Assembly: GCA_934513685.1 (NCBI GenBank)
Contig: CAKSWY010000012.1
Coordinates: 1 to 64,000 of the forward strand
DNA: 64,000 nt
Source of the DNA: an uncultured Oscillospiraceae bacterium
Lineage (GTDB): Bacteria > Bacillota > Clostridia > Oscillospirales > Ruminococcaceae
Reading direction: 5' to 3'
A model generated the notes under the pieces. It saw only the letters and a program-made list of their open reading frames with translations. It was not told the origin of the DNA and searched no databases. This document shows positions 49,711 to 57,341 of this stretch, piece by piece. Every line of letters starts with the position of its first letter. Position 1 is the stretch's first letter. The position numbers were made by a program, and so were the translations under genes.

Positions 49711-50412
49711 TCAGCCGTTCAGCAGCACGGGGCCGCCGGGGCCGAAGGGAATCTTCAGGAAGAACCAGAAGAGCAGCTCGACCACCATGAAGACGAAGTA
49801 GCAGATCACATAGGGCAGCATGTTGGACATCAGAGTGCCGAAGCCGGCCTTCTTGTCGTACTTCTGGGCCAGAGCCAGCAGCATACCGAAGTAAGCAAAG
49901 GTGGGGCAGATGGGGTTGGTGATGGCATCGCCGATGCGGTAGGCCATCTGAACCAGAGCGGGATGGTAGCCCAGCAGCATGAACATGGGCACGAACACGC
50001 TGGACAGCAGCGACCACTTGGTGGAAGCGGAACCGATGAGCAGGTTCAGGAAGCCGCACATGATGACGAACAGCAGGGCGATCAGGACCGTCAGGCCCTT
50101 CATCAGGGGCGCGGCGGAAGCAATGGCGGAACCGGTCTCGGAGTCGCACAGAACACCGGTGAAGTTGGTGACCGCCTTGGTCAGCATCTTCAGTATGCCG
50201 TCAATGCTGCACAGGTTGACCACTTTCACCATCTCGCCGGTGGCGGGGTTGACGGCGCTTACGCCCAGTGCGGAGCAAATGCCGGAAATCACAACAACGG
50301 CCAGCGCCAGCACGATGAACATCAGCATGGGGGCGGGGATCTTGTTGCCCAAGATCTCCACCTTGCGAAGGAAGCGTTCACCCCCCCTTCGGCTTCTTGT
50401 TTGTTTCTTCCA
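49711..50412 (-). pseudogene. AbgT-family transporter, frameshifted and internally deleted
   Basis: The AbgT family (about 510 residues) imports p-aminobenzoyl-glutamate. Here translation from a well-placed GTG (50412, after AAAGGAGAG) gives VEETNKKPKGG and then hits a stop because a run of seven Gs (50381-50387) is one too long; with six the frame joins to ERFLRKVEILGNKIPAPM, the normal N-terminus. After about 70 residues (to VTNFTG) the sequence jumps to the C-terminal fifth (IGSASTKWSLLSSVFVPMF onward, ending FGPGG). Roughly 320 central residues are missing in frame. The remaining frame without the frameshift spans 49711-50361. It is most likely a decayed gene. Confidence 0.82.
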
Positions 50413-50492
50413 CGATTCTTCTCTCCTTTTTGTTTGTTTGGGCGCATTGTTATCTGCCGCAAAGATTCAGACCCGTTTTTCGTTCTCACAGT

Positions 50493-50520
50493 AGTATAAC
50501 ATACTAAACCGGTACGTAAA
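50493..50520 (-). promoter_or_regulatory. Promoter of the AbgT-remnant/M24/URO-D operon with overlapping dyad
   Basis: TTTACG (50515-50520) and TATACT (50493-50498) with a 16-base spacer on the minus strand. AGTAT-AAC-ATACT (50493-50505) overlaps the -10 box and could be an operator. The following 50521-50872 stretch is pyrimidine-rich and shows no gene. Confidence 0.65.
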
Positions 50521-50872
50521 GTGCTTTTTGCCTTTTCATCCGGTTTTCTGCACCCTTTCCGCTTTTTCTGGCTTTATCATACCCGCTCGCTACAATTATT
50601 TCAAACAAATTATCCGTTTTTCAAACAACCATTTAATTGTTATATGATTCATTCCTCCGGCTTTTCATTTTGTATTTCTCATTTTTACCCAATTCTCTGC
50701 CAAACATCCCCGTTCAAATTTGTAGCTTTCGCTCAGTTCCGGCTCTTCGGGCGGCCCCGCCTGCCCTCAGGCAGCTCGTACTTTGCTTCTTTACAGCACG
50801 CTTCTTTGTGGAATTTCCTCTGTCTCAGCGTCTTTTTGCCACACTTCTTCCCCGTTTGCATCCCCGCTTCAT

Positions 50873-50901
50873 TTGCCAAACGCCGCCGTATGTGCTCTAA
50901 T
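50873..50901 (+). promoter_or_regulatory. Promoter of the opine-dehydrogenase-like gene
   Basis: TTGCCA (50873-50878), 17-base spacer, TCTAAT (50896-50901) preceded by TGC, an extended -10. Confidence 0.65.
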
Positions 50902-50940
50902 AGGTACAAATACATCGCACGGCACAAAGGAGTGGTTTTG

Positions 50941-52023
50941 ATGAAATACGGCATCATCGGTGCGGGCAGCACCGGCAAAGCGGCGGCGGCCTGGCTGCAT
51001 CAGGCAGGCTGCCCCGCCCTTGTTTGGGACCGCGACCCCCGCAAGCGGGCCGACCTGGCCCAAAGCGGCCTGCTGGCCACCGGCAAGGTGGAGGGGCAGC
51101 TGCCCGTGGAGACCGCCGACACCCTGGAAGAGCTGGCCGCCCGCTGCGACATTCTGCTGATCCAGACCCTGGCCGAGGGGCACCGCCCCGTGGCCGAAGG
51201 GCTGGCCGGGCACCTTCGCCCCGGGCAGATCCTGCTGGTGACCAACTGCTGCTGGGGCGCCGCCGAGCTTGCGCAGGTTTTGGGGCAGGAAGCGGCTGAA
51301 AAGGGCTGCCGCATCGCCGAGACCAGCGGCCAGCTGATTCTGGCAAACTCCCCCGGGCCCGGGCAGGTCTACCTGAAAACCGTAAAAAAGCAGCTGCTTC
51401 TGGCCTGCACCGACCCCGCCGCCACCGGGGCGGTGCTGGAAGCGCTTCGCCCGGAATGGCCCCAGTATGCCGCCGCCTCCAGCATTCTGGAAACCTCCCT
51501 CTCCGGCACCAATCCCGTGACCCACGGGCCCATCGCACTGTTCAACCTGGCCCGCATGGACAACGGCGAGGACTACCGCCTGTTTGCCGACGGGCTAAGC
51601 CCCCTCACCGCCCGCTGTGTGGAGCAACTGGACATCGAGCGCGTGGCCGTGGCCCGCGCCTGCGGCGTGCCCGTGCGCACCGCGCTGGAGCTTTTGAACG
51701 ACGCCTGGCCCACCCCGCAGCCCACCCTGTACGACGCCTTCCACTCCAACCCCTCCTATATGGTCACCAAGGGGCCTGCCACCACCCACCACCGCTTCAT
51801 CACCGAGGACCTGCCCTACGGGCTGGCCCCGCTGGTGCTGCTGGGACGGCTGCACGGCGTGCCCACCCCGGCCCTGGAGGCCCTTCTGAACATGTTCCGG
51901 CTGGCCATGGGCACCGATTACATCGCCCTGGCCCCGGCGCTGGACTGGAAGGGCCTGGGCGCCTTTCTGCCGTATCAGGGGCTTCCCCTCGAGGGGAAGC
52001 TGTCGGCGTTAGCCGACGGATGA
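50941..52023 (+). CDS. NAD/NADP octopine/nopaline dehydrogenase family protein
   Basis: This 360-residue protein has an N-terminal Rossmann domain (GIIGAGSTGKAAAAWL, residues 4-19) and the C-terminal opine-dehydrogenase helical domain, with LSGTNPVTHGPIALFN near 185 and SYMVTKGPATTHHR near 278. The family reductively joins amino acids to keto acids or runs the reverse; some members act on metallophore precursors. AAGGAG precedes the ATG. The last 14 residues (GLPLEGKLSALADG) and the stop codon are encoded by dispersed repeat copy F, so the natural C-terminus has been replaced. Confidence 0.82.
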   Translation: MKYGIIGAGSTGKAAAAWLHQAGCPALVWDRDPRKRADLAQSGLLATGKVEGQLPVETADTLEELAARCDILLIQTLAEGHRPVAEGLAGHLRPGQILLVTNCCWGAAELAQVLGQEAAEKGCRIAETSGQLILANSPGPGQVYLKTVKKQLLLACTDPAATGAVLEALRPEWPQYAAASSILETSLSGTNPVTHGPIALFNLARMDNGEDYRLFADGLSPLTARCVEQLDIERVAVARACGVPVRTALELLNDAWPTPQPTLYDAFHSNPSYMVTKGPATTHHRFITEDLPYGLAPLVLLGRLHGVPTPALEALLNMFRLAMGTDYIALAPALDWKGLGAFLPYQGLPLEGKLSALADG

Positions 52024-52095
52024 GGTGGCACTTCGCCTTTGCAGCTCGCTTATGGCGGTGACAGGCCCATATATCCTGCCCCGCCCTGCCCCCCA
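51978..52095 (+). repeat. Dispersed structured repeat, copy F, inserted in the 3' end of a gene
   Basis: Palindrome GCTTCCCCTCGAGGGGAAGC (51981-52000), hairpin GTCGGC-GTTA-GCCGAC (52002-52017), TGAGGTGGCA and the tail with GCAGCTCGCTTATGGC and ATCCTGCCCCG shared with copy E. Confidence 0.9.
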
Positions 52096-52101
52096 ACACG
52101 C

Positions 52102-52146
52102 AAAAAAGCACACCCCGCCTCTAACCCGAGGCGGGGTGTGCTTTTT
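52102..52146 (-). terminator. Bidirectional terminator between the convergent genes
   Basis: A 14-bp stem GCACACCCCGCCTC/GAGGCGGGGTGTGC with six As on the left and five Ts on the right. Confidence 0.93.
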
Positions 52147-52178
52147 ATACAGCGGTCAGGCAAAGGCCCGAAGCGCGC

Positions 52179-53849
52179 TTAGTTCTTGGCAGTCTCCTTG
52201 CCGAACAGGGCCTTGCAGCCCTCCCACAGCAGGGCAATGGCCAGCACGAACACCGGCACAATGATGATGCACTGCATGATGGGGGCAGCCAGGCTGGCAC
52301 CGCCGGCCATGATGGTGGCCACGTTGTTGCGGAAGCTCAGCACCAGCTGGAACAGAGAAGCGGCGGCCATGAAGAACATGGGCACGATGAACATCTTGTG
52401 GTTGCGGCTCATGCGCTTCATGAACACGGCGGCAGCCATCAGGGCAGGCACGCTGACCAGCTGGTTGCAGGCGCCGAACAGGGGCCAGATCTTGGCGTAG
52501 CCCGCGCCGCACAGCAGGGCAGCCATGCCCAGGTTGATGATGGTAGCCACGTACTTGTTGGTCAGGGTCTTCTGCATGGGGGTCTTTTCGCCCTCCGCAG
52601 GGGTGAAGAACTCCTGGAAGGTGAAGCGGCCCAGACGGCAGCAGGTATCCAGGCTGGTCAGGCAGAACGCAGACACAGCCAGGCTGATGACGGTGAAGGC
52701 GATGCTGGCAGCCTTCTCACCCAGGCCCATCTTGGTGAAGAAGCCGGCGATGGCGGTGGCGAACACGGTGGCAGGCGCAGCGGCCACTTCGGTGTAGTTG
52801 CCGTCGGTGGTCAGGCTGCCCACGCACAGCAGGGCGATCACAGCCAGCACGCACTCGATCAGCATGCCGCCGTAACCGATCATCTTGGCATCACCCTCGT
52901 TGCTCAGCTGCTTGGAGGTGGTGCCGGAAGCGATCAGGCTGTGGAAGCCGGAAACGGCGCCGCAGGCCACGGTGATGAACAGGGTGGGGAACAGCATGCT
53001 GTTGCCCACGGTGAAGCCGTTGAAGGGGGTCAGGATCACGGTGGGGTTGGAGCCCAGGATGCCGATGACGGCGGCCGCGATCATGAAGTACAGCAGGAAG
53101 CTGTTCAGGTAGTCACGGGGCTGCAGCAGAATCCACACGGGGGTGACGGAAGCAATGCCGCAGTACACGAACACGACCACGCGCCAGAAGTTGATGCTGC
53201 CGTAGTTCAGGGGGAAGGCCAGGCCGGCAGCCACACAGCCGCACAGCAGGGCAACGCCCACCACGGTGGAGATGCCCAGGGGCACACCGCGGCGATAGAC
53301 CAGGAAGCCAAAGGCGATGGCCAGGGGGATGAACAGCAGGCTGGCAGTGGCGACAGAACCGTTGTTGGTGCTGCCCTCCACATAGTAGAAGGTCTTGGCA
53401 ACGATGTCCGCGAAGGCGGCGTCCACCAGCAGCATAACCAGCCAGGTGAACACGCTGAACATGACCTTGCTCTTATGGTTCAGATGAACCTCCATCACTT
53501 CGCCGATGGACATACCCTTGTTGCGCACAGACACAAACAGGGCGCTGAAGTCCTGCACGGCGCCGATGAAGACGCCGCCGATCAGGATCCACAGCAGCAC
53601 GGGCACCCAGCCGAACAAGGCCGCCTGAATGGGGCCGTTGATGGGGCCGGCGCCCGCGATGGACGCGAAGTGGTGACCCAGCAGAACGGGGGCCTTGGCG
53701 GGCACGTAGTCCACGCCGTCCTCCATTTCGTAAGCCGGGGTCTTACGGGACGGGTCAACGCCCCACTGTTTTGCCAGCCAGCCGCCGTAGAAGACGTAAC
53801 CTAAGGCCAGCACAACAATGGACACGACCAGAATTGCAATTCCGCTCAT
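52179..53849 (-). CDS. cstA: Carbon starvation CstA family transporter
   Basis: This 556-residue protein has about sixteen to eighteen transmembrane segments and the CstA motifs: N-terminal YVFYGGWLAKQWGVDPSRKTPA, GHHFASIAGAGPINGPIQAA near 58, VACGAVSGFHSLIASGTTSKQ near 305 and CRLGRFTFQEF. The shorter CstA type without the long C-terminal CstA_5TM extension. Members import peptides or pyruvate under carbon limitation. AGGAGG precedes the ATG. The 202-base gap upstream holds a GC-rich hairpin but no clear promoter, so it may be read through from the T-box-controlled gene. Confidence 0.94.
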   Translation of the reverse strand: MSGIAILVVSIVVLALGYVFYGGWLAKQWGVDPSRKTPAYEMEDGVDYVPAKAPVLLGHHFASIAGAGPINGPIQAALFGWVPVLLWILIGGVFIGAVQDFSALFVSVRNKGMSIGEVMEVHLNHKSKVMFSVFTWLVMLLVDAAFADIVAKTFYYVEGSTNNGSVATASLLFIPLAIAFGFLVYRRGVPLGISTVVGVALLCGCVAAGLAFPLNYGSINFWRVVVFVYCGIASVTPVWILLQPRDYLNSFLLYFMIAAAVIGILGSNPTVILTPFNGFTVGNSMLFPTLFITVACGAVSGFHSLIASGTTSKQLSNEGDAKMIGYGGMLIECVLAVIALLCVGSLTTDGNYTEVAAAPATVFATAIAGFFTKMGLGEKAASIAFTVISLAVSAFCLTSLDTCCRLGRFTFQEFFTPAEGEKTPMQKTLTNKYVATIINLGMAALLCGAGYAKIWPLFGACNQLVSVPALMAAAVFMKRMSRNHKMFIVPMFFMAAASLFQLVLSFRNNVATIMAGGASLAAPIMQCIIIVPVFVLAIALLWEGCKALFGKETAKN

Positions 53850-54051
53850 TGTTATGTTCCTCCTCGAGAATTGTTTCTCGCCCCGCGCCTTACCAACACG
53901 GCGTGGGGTGTTTCGTACCGGCGGCCCGCCAGGGGTCTTGCAAAGCCTGCGCAGCCGTCTTTATCAAAAAATGATTTGCCGCAAACAACCGGGGCCGCCA
54001 ACAACTCGGCCCCCGGCCCATCATTTTCTGCCATGTCTGTGGGGCAGGTGC

Positions 54052-54597
54052 TTACACCTTGCCCGCTTTCACGTCCGCCAGCACCCGCTGGTACAGCTCG
54101 GCGGCTTTTTTGCCCGCCTTGTTGGTGTAAACCTTCTCATTGGCCAGGTCCACCAGCACCATGCGGGCCTCGCTGTACCCGCGCAGGTAGAAGCTGTAAT
54201 ACTTGACGAACTTGAACTTCTGCACCGCCTTCACCAGCTCCTCGCTCACCGGCTGTTCGCTGAGCAGGGCCAGGGTCAGGTAGGTGTACATATGGTCCTC
54301 CGGCATGTTGGCCTCGCCATGGCGGGCCACCTCCGGCTCCATGTGGCTGGTCAAAATCTCACCCAGCCGGGCCACTTCCTCCGGCCCCGGGGCGGTGCGG
54401 TACTGCTGCACCAGCACATGCTCGTGGCTGTCCACCCCCCAGAGGGTGGCCTTTTTTACCAGAACATATTTTTCCTGCCGAATGTGGAACGAAGCCAGGG
54501 CCGAAAACTCGCTGCCGCCCAAAAGCGCCGGGCGGGTAATGTCAAAGCTTCCTTCGTAGTAGCGCAGCAGGCGCTCAAAATATGCGCTGGAATCCAT
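54052..54597 (-). CDS. Protein of unknown function under T-box control
   Basis: This 181-residue soluble protein has no signal peptide or membrane segment and no motif I recognise. It is made of mixed charged segments: MDSSAYFERLLRYYEGSFDI at the start, a hydrophobic beta-rich middle (ASFHIRQEKYVLVKKATLWG), a histidine/glutamate stretch and a Lys-rich C-terminus. AGGAGG lies ten bases before the ATG at 54597. Its mRNA leader is a T-box, so its synthesis should rise when a particular tRNA is uncharged, which ties it to amino-acid supply. cstA follows on the same strand 202 bases later. Confidence 0.78.
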   Translation of the reverse strand: MDSSAYFERLLRYYEGSFDITRPALLGGSEFSALASFHIRQEKYVLVKKATLWGVDSHEHVLVQQYRTAPGPEEVARLGEILTSHMEPEVARHGEANMPEDHMYTYLTLALLSEQPVSEELVKAVQKFKFVKYYSFYLRGYSEARMVLVDLANEKVYTNKAGKKAAELYQRVLADVKAGKV

Positions 54598-54674
54598 GCC
54601 GCCGTTTCCTCCTGTGTGGTGGTGTGGGAATCTTCTGCTTTTTCGTTGGAAGCCGTGGCCCGTCGATGGGGTAC

Positions 54675-55008
54675 AAAAAAACGCTTCGTCTCGCAAAAGA
54701 GACGAAGCGCACTGACCTCGTGGTACCACTCTTTCTTCCGATGTGCCGCTTCCGATCAAACCGGCGCACCGCTCTGCCCTGTCCCCGCCGGGTTATGGCG
54801 GGAACAGCGCCCGGGTAACGGCGGGCGGCCGGCGGGGCTTACCGCCTGCCGGGCCAGAGGGCCACGGCCGGGTTTCAGCCTGCTGCTCACAGGGGATCCG
54901 AAACCGGGGCACCCGCCGCCTCGCAGCTTCCGGCGGCTCTCTGAATGGGTGTTTTTCCGGTTTCCTGTCCTGTTCAACGCATTTTAATGTACTAAAGTAA
55001 AAGATTCT
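54675..55008 (-). ncRNA. T-box riboswitch leader
   Basis: On the minus strand the leader carries the T-box sequence GAGTGGTACCACGAGG (54716-54731), Stem I landmarks (AGAGAGCC then GGAAGCTGCGAG, near 54920-54945), ACAGG/CCTGT closing Stem I, and a terminator CGCTTCGTCTC/GAGACGAAGCG (54682-54692 with 54699-54709) with seven Ts. The TGGT bulge predicts a tRNA with discriminator A. The 3' internal loop of Stem I reads GGAUCC; of its codons AUC (Ile, 54895-54897) fits discriminator A, but this assignment is tentative. Confidence 0.9.
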
Positions 55009-55014
55009 TTACTT

Positions 55015-55043
55015 AGTATAGCCATCCTACGTTTTTGCGTCAA
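55015..55043 (-). promoter_or_regulatory. Promoter of the T-box leader
   Basis: TTGACG (55038-55043) and TATACT (55015-55020) with a 17-base spacer on the minus strand. Confidence 0.85.
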
Positions 55044-55177
55044 TCGTAGGGTTGCACAATTCTCATTCATGAATTGGTCACAATTTTATATTCTTTTGCG
55101 GTTTTCTGCCGGCCGCTTTTGCTTTCTTTTCGTCCAGACGCTGATTTTTGTATGTTGCAATGTGCTTTCGCGCGCGT

Positions 55178-56086
55178 TCAGGCCATCGCTTTGCCGGTGG
55201 AGGCTGCGTCCTCCGTGCCGGAGAGATAACTCCGGCTGCCCAGAAGGGCGCTCAGCTCCTGCATGGTCATGCTGCCGGCCCAGTAGGCCCGGCCCGCCGC
55301 CAGATACAGGCCGCACCGCTGCTCGGCCCGCTCCAGCAGGGTGGGAATGCCACCGGTGAACTCCTCGCCGGTGAAGGGATGCTTCCAGGTCTCGGGCAGG
55401 CCGTCCCGAAGGTGGGCAGGGGTCACATGGCCCATCACCGTGCCCGGCGTGCCGAACAGCGGCTCCGCCAGCCGCAGCAGCCCCCGCTTCACCGACCCGC
55501 GGCAGACAAACAGGGACCGGATGAAGGTGGCCTGCACAAAGGCGTCCCGCAGGGCCTGTTCCGGGTAACGCTCCCCATAGGCGGCCTCAATGGCCCCGGC
55601 CAGCAGCGGGATCACCTCATCCAGCGCCGCATCCTCCATGCGGGGGCAGCAGTGGGCCACCGGCACCGCGGCGTCACCCGTGTCGCGCTCATGCAGCTGG
55701 CTGTCCAGCGCAATTTCAAAATAGCCGTGGCCGCCGGGGCCTTCATAGGCCTGCCCCGGCGAGGTGGCCAGCACCACATAGGGATGCACCACCGTGTCGG
55801 CCCCGTAATGACACAAAAAGCCCGCGGCGTAACTGCGCTGCACCGGCGTTTTTGCCCCCTCGATCAGCGCCCGCAGAAAGGCCCCCGTGTTTTCGTTGTG
55901 CATCCGCTCGCCCAGGTCCGGCAGCGGATACGCCCGCTTTCTGGCAGGCTTCCACACCTGATAGCAGAACAGCATATCCGGCCCGTTGGCCCCGGCAAAA
56001 AACGCCTCCCGGTGCAGGTCAGCGGTCAGCTTCTGGGCGCGGGCCGCCCGCCAGGCACAGCGCAGATGGGTGTATCCTTCCGGCAT
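55178..56086 (-). CDS. Zinc-dependent phospholipase C-like domain protein
   Basis: This 302-residue protein belongs to the Zn_dep_PLPC family: helical, with metal-type His/Asp/Glu residues in GYTHLRCAW (start), GANGPDMLF near 32, GFLCHYGADTVVHPY near 89 and GGHGYFEIALD near 117. No signal peptide is visible, so it appears to be cytosolic, unlike secreted phospholipase toxins. Family members hydrolyse phosphodiesters or act on unknown small substrates. GAAGGA precedes the ATG at 56086. It is a lone gene with a convergent-style terminator upstream. Confidence 0.8.
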   Translation of the reverse strand: MPEGYTHLRCAWRAARAQKLTADLHREAFFAGANGPDMLFCYQVWKPARKRAYPLPDLGERMHNENTGAFLRALIEGAKTPVQRSYAAGFLCHYGADTVVHPYVVLATSPGQAYEGPGGHGYFEIALDSQLHERDTGDAAVPVAHCCPRMEDAALDEVIPLLAGAIEAAYGERYPEQALRDAFVQATFIRSLFVCRGSVKRGLLRLAEPLFGTPGTVMGHVTPAHLRDGLPETWKHPFTGEEFTGGIPTLLERAEQRCGLYLAAGRAYWAGSMTMQELSALLGSRSYLSGTEDAASTGKAMA

Positions 56087-56216
56087 GGTTTGGTTCCTTC
56101 TTTCCTCAACTGGGCGTTTTTTCACCTCATTGCGCCGGTTTGCTTTGCGCCGGCGCATATCCTGATTCTATCAGAATTTCCGGGCGGAAGCAATCTTCCG
56201 GGCGTCTGCGCCATGT

Positions 56217-56281
56217 AAAAAGCCGGGAAGGGCCAATGGGGCATGCTTCACGCCCCGGTCCTTCCCGGCTTTCTGCTTTTT
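56217..56281 (-). terminator. Terminator of the DUF4352 gene (also works on the plus strand)
   Basis: AGCCGGGAAGGGCC pairs with GGTCCTTCCCGGCT (56221-56270) around a GGGGC/GCCCC inner stem; five Ts follow on the minus strand. Confidence 0.85.
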
Positions 56282-56305
56282 TGTATCGGCTCAATGACCG
56301 ATTAA

Positions 56306-56956
56306 TCACTTGTTGATTTCAAACTGCACGTCGTGCCCCGACCAGTAGGAAGGCGTGTAGGAAATCTCCATCTTCTGCCAATCCTGCGGAATCTCATAGG
56401 CGATGACCCCGTTGATCTTTTTGCCCGGTGCCACGGTGCCGTCCAGCGATTTCCAGGAATCCTCCAGCATCTCTCCGGTGATGGAAAGGCTGACGCTGTA
56501 ATCGTCGCAGTAGGCATTGAAACTCACCATAGAGCTGACGTTGATCTCCTCGGAGGAATCGTTTTCGATCTCAAACTGGCACACCAGAAAAACGTTTCCG
56601 TCCGTGGGCATCATGTACTGCTTTCCCGGGTATTCCTCCGCGCTCAGCAGCGTGGTTTTCACCCCGTTCAGCTCCACCGTGTCGCCCACCGTGAACACCG
56701 TCTGTTCCGGCTGCGCTTCGCTGCTCTGGCTGGCCGCCTGTGAGGTGCCGGACGTGCTCTCCACCTTTTGGGGTGTGTTGCTCTCGCCGCCGCCCGCAAG
56801 CGCGGCGATCACCATCAGCACAACCACCACCAGAACCACAATCAGGCAGCCCGGCGCCCCCTGCTTTTTCCGGCAAACGGGGCATACTTTTGCATCGTAG
56901 GGAATTTCGCTTTTGCAATGCTTGCATTGCTTTACCGTAGGCTTTTCTTTGCTCAT
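56306..56956 (-). CDS. Zinc-ribbon membrane protein with extracellular DUF4352-type domain
   Basis: This 216-residue protein has a cytosolic zinc ribbon at the N-terminus (CKHC and CPVC, residues 10-32), one transmembrane helix (about 37-56), a Ser/Gln linker and an immunoglobulin-like DUF4352 domain (about 85-216) outside the cell. Such proteins are common, uncharacterised clostridial surface proteins. The start at 56956 has GGAAG 12 bases upstream, a little far. It is divergent from a small XRE regulator, and its promoter carries an inverted repeat between -35 and -10, so it is probably repressed by that neighbour. Confidence 0.78.
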   Translation of the reverse strand: MSKEKPTVKQCKHCKSEIPYDAKVCPVCRKKQGAPGCLIVVLVVVVLMVIAALAGGGESNTPQKVESTSGTSQAASQSSEAQPEQTVFTVGDTVELNGVKTTLLSAEEYPGKQYMMPTDGNVFLVCQFEIENDSSEEINVSSMVSFNAYCDDYSVSLSITGEMLEDSWKSLDGTVAPGKKINGVIAYEIPQDWQKMEISYTPSYWSGHDVQFEINK

Positions 56957-56984
56957 AAGGGATGCACTTCCTTTCTTGCCTCCC

Positions 56985-57013
56985 ATTTTATGCAATTATT
57001 GCATAAAAGTCAA
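56985..57013 (-). promoter_or_regulatory. Promoter of the DUF4352 gene with operator in the spacer
   Basis: TTGACT (57008-57013) and TAAAAT (56985-56990) with a 17-base spacer on the minus strand. The spacer is filled by the perfect dyad ATGCAAT-T-ATTGCAT (56990-57004). Another ATGCAAT half-site (57014-57020) and an ATCG...CGAT dyad (about 57023-57046) lie between it and the XRE gene. Confidence 0.75.
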
Positions 57014-57056
57014 TATGCAATAATCGTATATTTTAGAATATGCGATGGTGATTTTT

Positions 57057-57275
57057 ATGTATCCGCGCATTCGTGCCCTGCGGGAAGACTGTGACCTCTC
57101 GCAAACCGAAATGGCCCGGCTTCTTCACGTAAGCCAGGCCACCTATTCCCGTTATGAAAGCGGGGCGCTGGATCTTCCGACCCAGATTCTGATCTCGCTG
57201 GCCGATCAGCACCACACCAGCATTGACTATCTGCTCGGCCGCACGGACAATCCCGCCCCGCCCGAAAACGCATAA
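57057..57275 (+). CDS. Small XRE-family regulator
   Basis: This 72-residue protein is essentially one Cro/C1 helix-turn-helix (RIRALREDCDLSQTEMARLL, VSQATYSRYESG) with the usual DYLLGRTD end. The ATG at 57057 gives the normal start MYPRIRALRE; an ATG four codons earlier is possible. The ribosome site is weak. It is divergent from the DUF4352 gene and the shared region is full of ATGCAAT half-sites, so it most likely controls itself and that gene. Confidence 0.85.
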   Translation: MYPRIRALREDCDLSQTEMARLLHVSQATYSRYESGALDLPTQILISLADQHHTSIDYLLGRTDNPAPPENA

Positions 57276-57318
57276 CGCGCCGCTCTCCCCGTTTTTGGGA
57301 AAGCGGCGCGTTCTTTTT
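57275..57318 (+). terminator. Terminator of the small XRE gene
   Basis: ACGCGCCGCT/AGCGGCGCGT stem beginning at the stop codon, followed by TCTTTTTT. Confidence 0.85.
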
Positions 57319-57341
57319 TATTGAGGTTATGGATGCAGGGT

